Assembly: GCA_947561715.1 (NCBI GenBank)
Contig: OX387200.1
Coordinates: 7,008,501 to 7,072,500, forward strand
DNA from: Ascidia mentula
Taxonomy: Eukaryota; Chordata; Ascidiacea; Phlebobranchia; Ascidiidae
DNA length: 64,000 nt
Direction of reading: 5' to 3'
Shown here: positions 24,201 to 34,984 of the stretch, piece by piece
Numbering within the stretch: the stretch's first letter is position 1
Layout of the letters: each line of letters opens with the position of its first letter
The notes under the pieces: model-generated
Databases searched by the model: none
The model's input: the letters and a program-made list of their open reading frames with translations, nothing else
What the model was told of the DNA's origin: nothing
Program-made: the position numbers and the translations under genes

Positions 24201-27200
24201 TTTTCTCGCTCAGATTTGAATTGCTCTATCTCATTTGCTAGTTTTGATTTCTGCAAAAATAACTTCTGGTTAAAATTTATTTGTTTAATAAGTGTAGAGT
24301 TACACCCAAGACACATGCAGTACCTGTTACTAGTGTAATATAATCCAAACAAAACACATTTATTGTCAATGTTTTCAAACAAAATAAACAATTTTAATCA
24401 GTATTTATTCAGTTCACTAATTGTTTTCCATGTTTTAAACAAAAGAATTTTATGGTTTAAAATACAAAAAGCTATAAATAGGCTTGAGCCACCAACATAG
24501 TTTTTCACAACAAAAGTATTTCTAAAAAAAGCTGAAGACTTGTATATGAACACTTCGATCTATGCAGTCTATGTAGTACACTCCGTGTGCTGCTGCACCT
24601 TACTTTCAAATTGGAACTGTCAGTTGTAATGATGCGCTCAAGGAGTAAATCACAACAGTCATAAAAAGAAAACCAGAAAAAAGTGCCTTTCCTGCCAAAG
24701 ACTGACACAGGGGAAAGGCACTCCAAAAAAAATCCTGCCGTTGTCTTTTTAATCCGGAGAGCAAAGCAAACAAAGAAAGGGGGCTTTGCAAAGAAAACTA
24801 GTCCCTGAAGTATTAGCACTTAACCATAGATGCTTCTGCCAACTGGGCAGCAACAGAAGCCACAGCGAAGCCTCACTAAAGTTGATTAGGCCAAAAGGAT
24901 TTGAAAATCAACAATTGCTAACTGTTTGAGAATCAAGGCACAGACAAGAGGCCCCTTTTCAAGTCATAGAGTTAAGTCTATTTACCGTAAACATGTGTTC
25001 TTTTGTATGAATATTCGCTGAACTAAGACAATGGGACTATTTTTGTTGTCTGCGGCAAGTTGGGAGATACTTGTTGAACACAGTGAAACAAAAATGTGTC
25101 ACAAAGCTTATAGACTGTTTATGATGGGAAGATATATGTGACCATCAAACAATAAAGAATTTTTCATGCAATTAAGCGAAGTATGTTATCTTTTAGAACT
25201 ATCTTTTAGGTATTGATACTTATGTTCTCTGGAAGTAACACTGCTTTGCTAGAGATGTAAACAAAATTTAAAATACTTCTTAAAATAACAACTTTCATCA
25301 AAATATAAAAGTGAACAGATCTTGAACCACATTTACATATTAATAAGTATATACCTCAGCAGTAAGTCGGTTAAGCACCACATCTTTATCTCTGGTTTCA
25401 TTTTTGAAGTTTTGTATGTCACCGAGAAGCATTCTTTTTTCATCATCACAAGTTTTCAGCTTGTCATTGTTTTGCTGGAGTTCCCTTAGTAAGCTTGCAA
25501 CCTGCAAAGGTAAATGCTTGTTTATATAGGGATACTTCTGCACCTCTTTGTTACAGAGATTAGATGGTTTTCCCTAATGCAAAAAAAAAACTTTTATTAC
25601 TTCATATACCTGAAGGCTAACTTTGAAAAATCATTTTGAAAAGTGCAGCAGTAGCGACACTGGATCATGCCATGCATAACCAAAATTGTGTTTACATTAT
25701 TACCACTTTATCAACTTAAATGCAAATCTGGTTGAATGAGTGGCTTACAGAGTGAAAAGGGTCGGTGTGATAAAAATGCAAAATTGTATTTTTTAAAAAC
25801 CACAAATCTTAATTGTTTCAAGAAACCACAACCACAGCTAATGTAACCAGTTAGTAAAAAAATCAACTGTTGTTTCTTGTGATCAAATGCATCAAGAAAA
25901 GTTCAAGTGACCATGAAAAATATCACGACAGACCAGCATGAAACAATTGTGAAGTTTAGAAATCAATGCAACGTTTACCTGATCATTCAACTGTGACTTC
26001 TGCTTCTCAACCTCTTGCAAAGATGATTGCACTCTGTAGTAAAAGTAGAAAAATAAAAATCTATGTCAGAAACAGCTTTTTAAAACAGTAGTAGCAAGGA
26101 TAAATTAAGCATGTATGGAAATAATATATACCCATTTAGTTGGCTGTGTTTAAGTGCATCAGATGCTGAGATGTTTTGCCTCAGTTGGTTTGCTTCAGTC
26201 TTGACACTTTGTAACTCAGCTGCAAGTTTATTCCGCTCGCCCTCTGCTGCCACCTTACTGTTTTTGAAAAATTTAAACAGAAATGCTGGTTGACAAATAG
26301 ACTTTTTAGAAAGAAAAACAATGTTGTAATCTAGTTAGGGTATTCAAAATAAACTAGACTGTATAAAAATTGCTGAAATTATCAGCTACAAAAATATACA
26401 CACATAATTATTACAACTTTTAATGAAGCATAATCTACTAAACTAAACCTACAGTTCCAGAATTTTGTCATAGTCAGCTTTAAGACATCTTGCTGTTTCC
26501 TGCAAATCTTTTATCTGGTCATCTTTGCTCTGGAGAATTTCCAAAACCTTTCTATCTTTCGTTTCAGCTTTTTCCTTTTCTCTTTGCAGCACAAGGCTTA
26601 TGGCCTGAAAAGTCAGAGAAGAATTTAATTGGGCATTTTAGACAACTGATCACATGTGTTTGATTTTTACACAATTTTAACTGCATAAATATCAAAAATA
26701 ATTACATTTTTTAGTGGTTATATTTCAAACTCATTATAGTGCACAACACCAGTTACTTTTAAAAGAAAAAGATAACAAAATTACACAATTTGTAGGCAAA
26801 TAATATTTTTTCATGCAAAACAGAGTTCAGCCAATAAGCTATTTATAAATTTTCTAAATATCAAAGATAGTCCCGAAAAACACTAAAACAAACATATTAA
26901 AAAAAAGATCCAGATTTTGTACAGCTTGGTTATCAATCCTGTTACAATAAAGTTATAAAAGTTTAATAAAAGCTAATGATGAAGTTCAATAACCTGTGTT
27001 AGATCAGGGGAAGACACTTGCAGGCGCTTCCACAGGGACCAAACAAACTCCTTGTCAGCTTGGCACTGTCGCAATTCATCTGAAAGCTCTCGGTTCTCTG
27101 TGAGCAGTTTGGAAATCTCAGCATCTGCATAAAAGCAAATTTGTCACCCCAAAAAATATAGATGAAATATTTCACAGTACGGCTATGGTTTTTTGACACA

Positions 27201-27476
27201 AGCGGGCAAAAATAGACGAACAGATAAATCCTCTAAGCACCTGCACCTCTCATTATTTACAAATTTGTGCAAAAAACTAATGCAGTATATATTAAACAAA
27301 CATTGACTAGTCCATGTACATATAACTGAATAATGAAATGTTCATGCCATGTCTAACACATGCCTACTTTACCAAAATAAATCATAAAGAATGCAGAGAA
27401 CAGTCGACAAAGAAGGCGCTTTAGTTCAAGATGCATGGGGTCCACATTTACCTTTTGATTTGAACAAGTCATCCAT
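15296..27476 (-). CDS. CNTLN: Centlein (CNTLN), centriolar coiled-coil protein (30 exons)
   Basis: Centlein is a long coiled-coil protein at the proximal centriole that links C-NAP1 and CEP68 for centrosome cohesion (known for vertebrates). Exons in gene order, high to low: 27476-27452, 27124-26994, 26604-26453, 26257-26132, 26033-25979, 25501-25355, 24250-24086, 23945-23842, 23532-23385, 23027-22936, 22727-22658, 22583-22464, 22341-22265, 22003-21848, 21573-21434, 21079-20929, 20736-20518, 20333-20207, 19749-19542, 19256-19206, 18918-18773, 18571-18491, 18263-18117, 17843-17737, 17678-17579, 17286-17131, 16646-16461, 16143-16058, 15989-15770, 15421-15296. Phases agree at every junction to give 1272 aa (human about 1405). 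Diagnostic blocks: QADKEFVWSLWKRLQ near the start, KDRKVLEILQ, LRQENSDTVWNDLAFYK, ARYETMYNKSREELDK, KAQTVACNILNISRSDFED, QPPFAKSLSRLL at the end. The ATG follows an in-frame stop, so the N-terminus is shorter than in human. Confidence 0.92.
16783..16814. repeat. Short tandem duplication in a centlein intron
   Basis: TGGTAACTGGGCGT occurs twice (16783-16796 and 16801-16814) with an 18-bp period, inside the intron between the exons at 16646 and 17131. Confidence 0.7.
24682..24722. repeat. Perfect 11-bp hairpin in a centlein intron
   Basis: AGTGCCTTTCC (24682-24692) and its exact reverse complement GGAAAGGCACT (24712-24722) are separated by 19 nt. It lies in the longest centlein intron (24251-25354), in a patch that is more GC-rich than its surroundings. 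Function unknown. Confidence 0.7.
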
Positions 27477-28490
27477 TCCATACGAGTAAGTTTGAACATC
27501 AAACCATTAACATTAAAAAAATACAAACTTTTCTGCATTTACAAATACCCGCTACAGATTCGCATCAACGATTTTGTCACGGATGAACAATTTCCCACAA
27601 GGTAGAAATCATACACAGTTCCTCTTTTGTGTTTGGTAATATCCCCCAAAGCATAATACCGGCGAGGACAGGGTTTCACAGTACCGGCGAGGACAGGGTT
27701 AAAAGACTTGTAAGTCCTTACAATTTGTTAAATAACAATCATTTGTTGTGCAAAGATATCAAGCGTACCAGGAATCCAGTACCAACAAGACATGCAACTA
27801 AAATTGGAGGGTGTCGTACACTAATTTTGTTTATACTAACTGCAAGAGATTTTGTACGATTGTTCACACTGCATTAAGGAGCTTACCGTACTTTAATTCT
27901 CACCCATGGACAACGCAACTTGCAATGGAGATTTTAACATTGGCGTGCATTTTCAACCTTAGCTATTGAATGTTACAACGGAGTTTGAGGCCAACCCTAC
28001 TACGAGTTTCACTAAAGCGACACATCTCTTATATTCAAATCATATTTCAGACTGATATGCAGTAAAATACATAGGAAGTCAATGTCCAATTTATTACAGC
28101 CACAGCCACATCCTCTTCCTACAAAACGTACAATAATTGATCTGTTTAATTGTTTGAAAAACAAAAGGGTTCATATATTGATCAGTTTTTAAGCAGGGTT
28201 GGCTTGTTTTTAAGAGATGTGCTTATTTTCGATTTGTGTGTTTAATATTTGTTCCACAGTCCGAGAGCAACCCTGAATATAGGTAAATAGGTTTTTGTAA
28301 AATACTGACTAGCAGTTTTAAAGCGTGACTAAAACGACAGGTTTAAGTTGAGTGTTGTTTAAAATTCAACAGCTATTCCACTATCGATAAGAGGACGATC
28401 AAGTTAAATGTTTAAAAAGAAATGTATATTAAATTTCTACAGCATTACAATTTGTTGTAAAAATCTGTTCACTGATCTCTCGACTTTGAA
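27477..28490. other. Divergent CNTLN / SLC6-A intergenic region
   Basis: This 1-kb region must hold the promoters of centlein (minus) and SLC6-A (plus). From about 28040 on it resembles the region upstream of SLC6-B (about 34800-34985), for example TTTCAGACTGAYAT followed by GTAAAATACA, so the promoter was duplicated with the gene. A 19-bp direct repeat lies at 27657-27700. No coding region is supported. Confidence 0.55.
27657..27700. repeat. 19-bp direct repeat upstream of centlein
   Basis: TACCGGCGAGGACAGGGTT occurs at 27657-27675 and again, identical, at 27682-27700. It lies about 180 bp upstream of the centlein start codon, in its promoter region. Confidence 0.8.
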
Positions 28491-31400
28491 ATGGTCAATA
28501 CCCGAAGGTATATGACGTATTTTTTACAATGGTACAAAGTGGCGTTTTGTACATCACTGGGACACAATCAAATGTTCGTCGCAAACCTGGCAATAGGCCT
28601 ACTTCTAACAACTTTTGACAACAGAGTTAAGTAGTTTAGTTTGTATGAACAATTGTCATGTTTCTAAATTTGTAAAAATACAGCGGACAAATTAATTATT
28701 GTTTCAATGTTTTTTACCACACCACCAGGATTCGAACCTATAGATATTCAGTTGTTTTTTTCTGACCAGTGATGTTCAATTCAATATTCCTTGTCGATGG
28801 AAATACGCGTACAAATTCTGTTATTGCTGGTTGTCGCTTTTTAGGTTTCTCATAGCGACATCAGATTCAAATGTTATGTAAAGTAGGGCACTGCTGGAAC
28901 GCTTCAATGTTAAAAATAATATTGATGTAGCGATTTGCTTTAATGTAGGGGTTATTACTTGTCTGTAAACAAATTATTGGGAAAATACTACTACACTGGT
29001 TCACAAAATTTTTTCCAAACTTGATCCATATATAAGTCTGTGTAAAACAGAAATCTGTGCGAATTTTAATGATTAGGCGTGAACAGGGTCACCGCCTGTT
29101 ATTTCTTGTTATTAATTTGAGTTGAAATACTAGACGAAATCGTAGCGTTAATATTCGTAGATTCTATTTTACATAGGCTTATATGTGGATCAAGTTTGAA
29201 AAAACTTTGTGACCCGGTGTAAAAGTGTCTTCCAAATTATTACTTAGAGACAAATGGGATCGTCCGATTGAGTCATTTTTCGCACAAATCGGTTACTGTG
29301 TTGGACTTGGTAACCTCTGGCGATTTCCATATATGTGCCAAAAGAATGGAGGAGGTTTGTGAGGCTTAATTTCCGATCAAAATTTTGGTTATCTGTGTTG
29401 TCTGTTTAAAAAATGGACAAACAATTTGGCCTACCTTTCTGCGCAGGAGTATTCTTGATTCCTTATGCTCTCTCCGTCATCGTGATGTCAATTCCTTTGT
29501 ACATTTTTGAGGTTGGACTTGGACAGATTACAAGCAGAGGAAGGGTAGCTGCTTGGAACAGACTGCCGCTTATGAAGGTTTCCTGGAAGTTTGCTCTTAT
29601 AACTTTAATTACTCTTTCATAAATGTTTCGATAAACGCAGTAATATCTTATGCAATGGCATGATTGGCAGGATCGCCCCACTGCGCATCAGGTCCTTGCT
29701 TGGCGATCACAGCTATCCTGGGCTGCCAAGCCTGTGGACCTAATGTTTCGATAATTTCACGATCTTGATCAAAGTTTTTTTCTCATTAAATCTTGTTGCA
29801 AAATTTTACAAAACATTCGTTGTCTCTTTGATATCCATCTTTTCTTTGGAATCTTGCTTCTGTCATATATATTACATTGAACTTACAAAGCACTATATTT
29901 CTAATCAGGGTATTGGATATGCTTCCATGGTTGTGGATGCACTGTGCATGGTTCCTTATATGATGGTGATGGGTTGGGGAATATTGTACTTGGGACACTC
30001 GTTAACAACTGATGCACTCCCGTGGACAACATGTGGTGAGAAATAATAGACGTGAAGGTTTGCTTGCAAACGTTGTACAATGCAGGGCTCCCCAAACTAG
30101 GTATCGCGACCATGCATGGGTCAAACACCGACACGGGTCACACAGATTCCATGCGACACAAAGTACAACATTCAGTTGTATTTTTTTACAAAGTATCCGC
30201 GACAATTTCAGTCGTTTCGTTAGAATTGGCCTTTGCAATAAAATATCGCTGTTAACAAACATTTTTAAACATGTTTGGGATGCCCTGGTCTATTGTACAA
30301 AATGGCAAAAGGCTTTAACAAACTGGGTTTAACAGCGCGTCCAAAAGAAGACATCTTTTGAATCAACGATCACTCTCTAATCATTCACAAAGATACTTAT
30401 AAGTCAAATATTTTGCTTACGATTAAAATTAAAAAATGCTCCCTTTTCCTATAGACAACACTTGGAACACGCAATCCTGCGTAACTCTTCAAACACTAGT
30501 AAACTATTCATCGAATGCTACAAATCACCCGAGCTTTAACCATACGTTCAATCAATCAATCTTTTATGCCAAAGAGTCTTTGCCGCAAATCCAATTTTGG
30601 AGGTAAGAGTTACGGTTCATTGATCCACAATAATAACCCAATCTTCAAACACCATGAAAGTGATTTAACGCATCGCAAAATCTACCCAATACGTAGGATA
30701 AAACATTGAAGAACATAGTTGAACTCTTGTAAAGAATTAGTTGCAATTTTTCTTACAACGAACTCGACATGATATCTTTGCAACGAACACGACAGGAGAA
30801 AGTGTTGCCACAATATCCTAGTTATGTTGTGGCTTATACGACAGGAATTACGTGTTGAGAATTCCCAACCCAGCAAGCGGTATAGATGGGGAGTTTAATT
30901 GGCCGATTCTATGTTCCATCATCGCAGCTTTTGTCACTGTGTTCTTTGTTACTATGGGAGGAATCAAGACTAGTGGGAAGGTGAATTACTATTTGCATTA
31001 TATATAGGTTAATATGATTTTGCATGATATGATGTTTCCTTTGATTTAATGTGCGTTTTACACCATATGCACCATATAGTAGCGCAAGGAATGGATAAAC
31101 TCCGCACAGCTGGCCCAACTTTATTTCTGACCAAACCTTTTCACAGGTAGTTTATTTTACCGCCACCTTTCCGTATGTGATTGTGATCGCTCTGCTCATA
31201 CGAGGAGCCACTCTGGAGGGAGCAAGCGATGGATTGAAGGCATATTTAATCCCCGATTTGTCTCGTCTTGCCAAACCACAGGTATTAAATTTTATTGGCC
31301 AAACTTGTCTGTACAAAAGTCAACACTTATGTAAATGCTTCTCTGTTTAATAGGTGTGGGTCGATGCATTCTCTCAGTCGATTTACACATTCGGCATCTG

Positions 31401-33266
31401 TTATACAGCTTTGACGGCTTTCGGTAGTTTTAACAAATACAAAATCAACTTCTACAAGTAACTACTGGATTTCTTGTCTGTTTATAGGGTATTTTTGTTT
31501 TTGCGTGTGTAGTTACGTATTGCTATATATGGATGGCGTTCGTTCAGCGTGTTGGCTTGGTGTGTGAAAAATGACATAGCGGCATGTACTTTATTTGAAA
31601 GTAATTACTAGATTTCGATTATTTTGTATTTTGTGAATGTAATTTCGAACAGTAACAAGGTAGCTTTGTAGTTTCATGGTTCCAGCTTACTGTGAAAACA
31701 TAACAAGGTAAAGGTAAATCGTATAGCTTTTCTATAGATCTTCTCTCATCGTGATTTGCCTTGGTTGCTTGACTTCGTTCACAATGGGCTTGGCAACGTT
31801 CAGTGTCCTCGGCCATCTTGCCCACGTCATGAATGTCAACATATCTGATGTGGTGGAGTCCGGTAATTTGCCGATACAATACACAATGGAAAAATATTAA
31901 TAACATGAAACACGTTGTTTCGATGTATAGCATACCAGTAGTATACAACCTTTCAAAACTTTTAAACGATTTTGTTCCTAATTAAGAGAAACATAGTTTT
32001 TCCTGGGTGGTCCTTTTAAATAATTTTTATCGATTTTGTATCGATTTGCTGTATATTGATTATGCTAAGAATCGTGTATCGTAAGGGTGGATTTGAATGC
32101 AAATAAAGTATTTTTCAAATAAAAGTGGAATAAGTAATATATTAACTTTTTCTGTTCCAGGTCCAGGGCTTGTGTTTCAAGTGTTTCCCGTGGCTGTTTC
32201 TCTTATGCCCGCTTCTCAATTCTGGTCCGTCATGTTCTTTCTGATGATCTACTTTGTGGCCATCGATACTTCGGTAAAACGTCAACGGTCTATTCTGTTG
32301 CAAATGTGTTTGAAATATTATGAGTTTGTTATGGCCTCCCCAAACAGCATACATCTTTTTAAAATGTTGCTTCCAGTTTTCCGAATTCGAGGGCATGATG
32401 ACCGTTATTGGTGACGCTTTTCCGAGTCTTATTTCGACTCCCTGCAGACGAGCTTGTACAAACAGTGTATTTGGAACGACATTCTTCATTTTATGTCTCT
32501 CGCAAATACCAGGGGTGGGTGTTAATATGAAAAAAATACTAAACAGATCACTTTCGTCATTATTTTCCATTCGACGTAGCATACACAAAAGTAACAACTT
32601 TAACAGCAGCAATACTATTACCTAATGTACTTTCATTTGAGTTAAATTGCCGTCGCTTGTATGTTTTTTTTTTTCAGAATGGAATTTACGTGTTTGAATT
32701 ACTCAACATCTACGGGTCTTCAGGCTTCACCATTATACTCCTGGCTTTCGCCGAGGCGGTCACAGTTGGGTGGTTATGGGATGCCGACCAGTTCGAGCGC
32801 GACGTGAAGGAAATGACTGGAAGTGACCTTGCAGTGTTTATCAAGTACTGTTACAAATATGTGACTCCACTTGTGGCGCTGGTGAGCTAATTAAAATACC
32901 TCATGTGTAAGTTTAAAAATTAATTTATTTTTGAATTTTGTAGTTTGTCTTGTTTTTCTTCATCGTTAAATGGGAACCTTTGACAATCGGTGACTGTATT
33001 TATCCGACGTGGGCGAACGTGATTGGTTGGGGCATGGCACTGTCTTCGATACTTTGCATTCCAGTTACAGCTTCCTATGTTATGTGGAAAGGAGAGGGGA
33101 CATTTAAGGAGGTAAAGTCTCAAATGTTTAGCAAAAACTTGCTCCAACTTCAAACATTTGTCTGCAGAGATTTCAGCAGGGTCTACGTCCGGTTGTAAAA
33201 AATAATGATGATCATGATAATGATGACGTCACAGACAAAATTCTGGAAAGCAACACAAAAGTGTAG
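28491..33266 (+). CDS. SLC6-family Na+/Cl- symporter, array copy A (14 exons)
   Basis: This is a plasma-membrane secondary transporter of the neurotransmitter:sodium symporter family, with 12 predicted TM segments. Exons: 28491-28507, 29248-29354, 29447-29577, 29909-30035, 30455-30602, 30845-30980, 31147-31281, 31354-31457, 31738-31862, 32161-32273, 32377-32514, 32678-32881, 32944-33111, 33168-33266; 583 aa, all phases consistent. The first coding exon is only 17 nt (MVNTR). TM1 is [14 protein letters not shown]; Gly rather than Asp in GLGN argues for an amino-acid-type substrate, not a monoamine. EL2 has the conserved Cys pair (TTCDNTWNTQSC) and N-glycosylation sites. The Cl- site residues Tyr (FLIPY), Gln (SQSIY) and Ser (FSVLG) are present; TM8 reads AIDTSF. 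The C-terminus NTKV is a class I PDZ ligand. It is closest overall to the GABA/taurine/creatine/glycine branch; the substrate is not predictable. Confidence 0.9.
28722..28738 (-). repeat. Possible tRNA-derived SINE remnant (B-box)
   Basis: On the minus strand AGGTTCGAATCCTGG matches a tRNA T-arm/B-box (GGTTCRANYCC). No D-arm or acceptor stem is found at the right distance, so it is at most a tRNA-derived repeat fragment, inside intron 1 of copy A. Confidence 0.3.
28994..29219. mobile_element. Tc1/mariner-like MITE in intron 1 of SLC6 copy A
   Basis: This 226-bp element has imperfect terminal inverted repeats of about 80 bp. The left end is CACTGGTTCACAAAATTTTT and the right end is the reverse complement of CACCGGGTCACAAAGTTTTT; both continue inward through CAAACTTGATCC. 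It is flanked by TA on both sides (28992-28993 and 29220-29221), the target duplication expected for Tc1/mariner elements. It ends only 28 bp before exon 2. Intron 1 of paralogue B is 231 bp against 740 bp in A, so the insertion follows the A/B duplication. Confidence 0.8.
29622..29754. mobile_element. 107-bp insertion with 13-bp target duplication in SLC6-A intron 3
   Basis: AATGTTTCGATAA occurs at 29622-29634 and again at 29742-29754, framing 107 bp that has no counterpart in intron 3 of paralogue B. The insert is GC-rich and can fold: AGGTCCTTGCTTGGC (29690-29704) faces GCCAAGCCTGTGGACCT (29724-29740). The 13-bp duplication fits LINE-assisted retroposition of a small structured RNA better than a DNA transposon. 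The source RNA was not recognised. Confidence 0.65.
30083..30287. mobile_element. hAT-like MITE in SLC6-A intron 4
   Basis: Terminal inverted repeats CAGGGCTCCCCAAAC (30083-30097) and GTTTGGGATGCCCTG (30273-30287) bound a 205-bp non-coding element. CAGGGNTCCCCAAAC is a typical hAT terminus. The flanking octamers GTACAATG and GTCTATTG match at 5 of 8 positions, perhaps an eroded 8-bp target duplication. Copy B has no equivalent. Confidence 0.7.
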
Positions 33267-33384
33267 GCTGGAGGTGTATACTTAAGCATCCACCCAAACG
33301 CCCGAACGCTCCAGGATTTAATTTGAGAGGTCTTCCCCTTCCCCTCTAGGACCTGTCATCACTGTACAAAATGCTGCCTTAAGA

Positions 33385-33390
33385 AATAAA
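33385..33390 (+). promoter_or_regulatory. Polyadenylation signal AATAAA of SLC6 copy A
   Basis: Canonical hexamer 119 bp after the stop codon of copy A. Confidence 0.75.
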
Positions 33391-33642
33391 AGGATTGGTT
33401 TTTGTTGATCACACATGCGTTCTTCGGGTCTTGCGCCCAAACCGCTATTATTTCGCAACAAATGAGTTTTTGATAGTGGGAACCTTTGACAGTCAATCGC
33501 CTTACCTTGGAAAAATCTGTCTCATCTTAACCTTCTTTTGCTCTGTGAAACCCAACTTGTCCTTCTGATAGGCGATATAAAGATAACATTTGTGGATAAT
33601 CTTGAAGTCACAGTTTTTTGCTTTACAAAGGCTTAAATCGTC

Positions 33643-33680
33643 CTGATGAAGGTCAGTTGAATAACGACCGAAACTTCGTC
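33643..33680 (+). ncRNA. Hammerhead-ribozyme-like core (degenerate)
   Basis: The order is CTGATGA (33643-33649), A, GGTC (33651-33654), an 11-nt loop, GACC (33666-33669), GAAAC, TTC, GTC (33678-33680). This matches the hammerhead core CUGAUGA / stem II / GAAA / very short stem III / cleavage triplet GUC, as in Penelope-like elements and retrozymes of aquatic animals. The extra A before stem II and the lack of a convincing stem I make activity doubtful. Confidence 0.35.
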
Positions 33681-34984
33681 CGAACTAGTTTTTCTTTTTT
33701 GCCAGAAGAGCCTTACATTGCCAAAGCTTTAATAGATTTGGTCTTCAGAAGTGATCTATTTGTTTGAATAGTGATGTTAATGGAGTCTAAGTGGCGCGTA
33801 GATTCGATTGGATTGTTTATAAGCGAAGTCGTCGCAGTCTTTTGACCAAACTATAACATATGAAGACTGCATGAGTTCGTGCCCCTTCATGATAAAAGTC
33901 ACCAGGAAAATACACATTCCTGCTCGATAAGCTCAAATGTCTGTTTCCTGTATAGACACAACTGACATATGTTTAACACGAAATATGCAGCAACGACTGT
34001 TGACAATACAATGTGTTTTGCTCAAGTCTATGTTCGACTACAGCGTTGCTGCTTCGTGCCAATGTTCCGTGGTTGAGAGGTGAAATCACTTAAACTGTCA
34101 ACACTATCAGACTTAACTTCAATAGAAACAGCCTTCGATGAAGCAATTCGCTCAGATTTAAGACTAACAATTCCCAATGTCGTTCACAGGTTGAATTCTG
34201 TATCAAGGGTAGCGCAACAAACGAAAGCCCGAGCTTTCATAATAACCGGTCAGCATTGGTGGGCAATAAGGACATTAGATTTTTTGTTAGTTGAAGTGGA
34301 AGAGTCAAAATATTGGGGCCGTTTCGAAATCAGGAAAAGTCAGTGAAAAGATACGGACCCTGCCGAACGATTTCACTACTTTAATACGCAACATGTAAAC
34401 CAGAAGTCGCAAATAATTCTTTTCATAGTTTTTATTGAATATGCTTCATTCAGCAATTGGGAAATTTACGAATACAAGTACACAACAAAATTAACGCAAC
34501 ACTTCTATCTGAAGTCTTGTGTTGCTACATGTAATGAAAGTGTTTTTTGCATCTTGTTGACTATGCGGCGACAAACCGTTTGCCACTCACGATAACGTTT
34601 ATCGGGTCACACGTTCCATGCTTAAGAGCCAATTTCCTGCAGGCACGTCTCCCGGAATGGGAGCGACTGAGACCTGTTACATTTAGTTTTCAGCACAAAG
34701 GCAAGGCAAAATGTACGTAGAGAAGTTGTTACTATTATGAATTATAAAAAAATTCAATTTTACGTCATCACTTATTTACATAGTAATAAAAGAATCATGT
34801 TTCAGACTGACATATGGTAAAATACACCAGAAGTACTAACGGATATAATGTCAATTTCCTGTGCCAACATTTTGAGTGATGTGTTTAAAACGCAAGATTT
34901 GGATCAAAAAACTAATATGTTAAATTCTTACAGCCAGATAAATTTATTTTATAAATATCTGTTAACCGATTGCTGCACATTGAA

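Larger units (their letters stand above)
33267..34984. other. SLC6-A / SLC6-B intergenic region
   Basis: It holds the SLC6-A 3'UTR (AATAAA at 33385), a hammerhead-like motif at 33643-33680, and from about 34790 the promoter and 5'UTR of SLC6-B, which resemble those of A. No other coding region is supported; the frame at 34080-34346 has no recognisable content. Confidence 0.5.

Noticed and set aside
24505-24819. 104-codon minus-strand open frame in the large centlein intron
   Set aside because: It is not coiled-coil, does not fit centlein phase, and adjoining exons already join correctly without it.
28722-28738. tRNA gene on the minus strand
   Set aside because: Only the T-arm/B-box matches; there is no D-arm, anticodon arm or acceptor stem.
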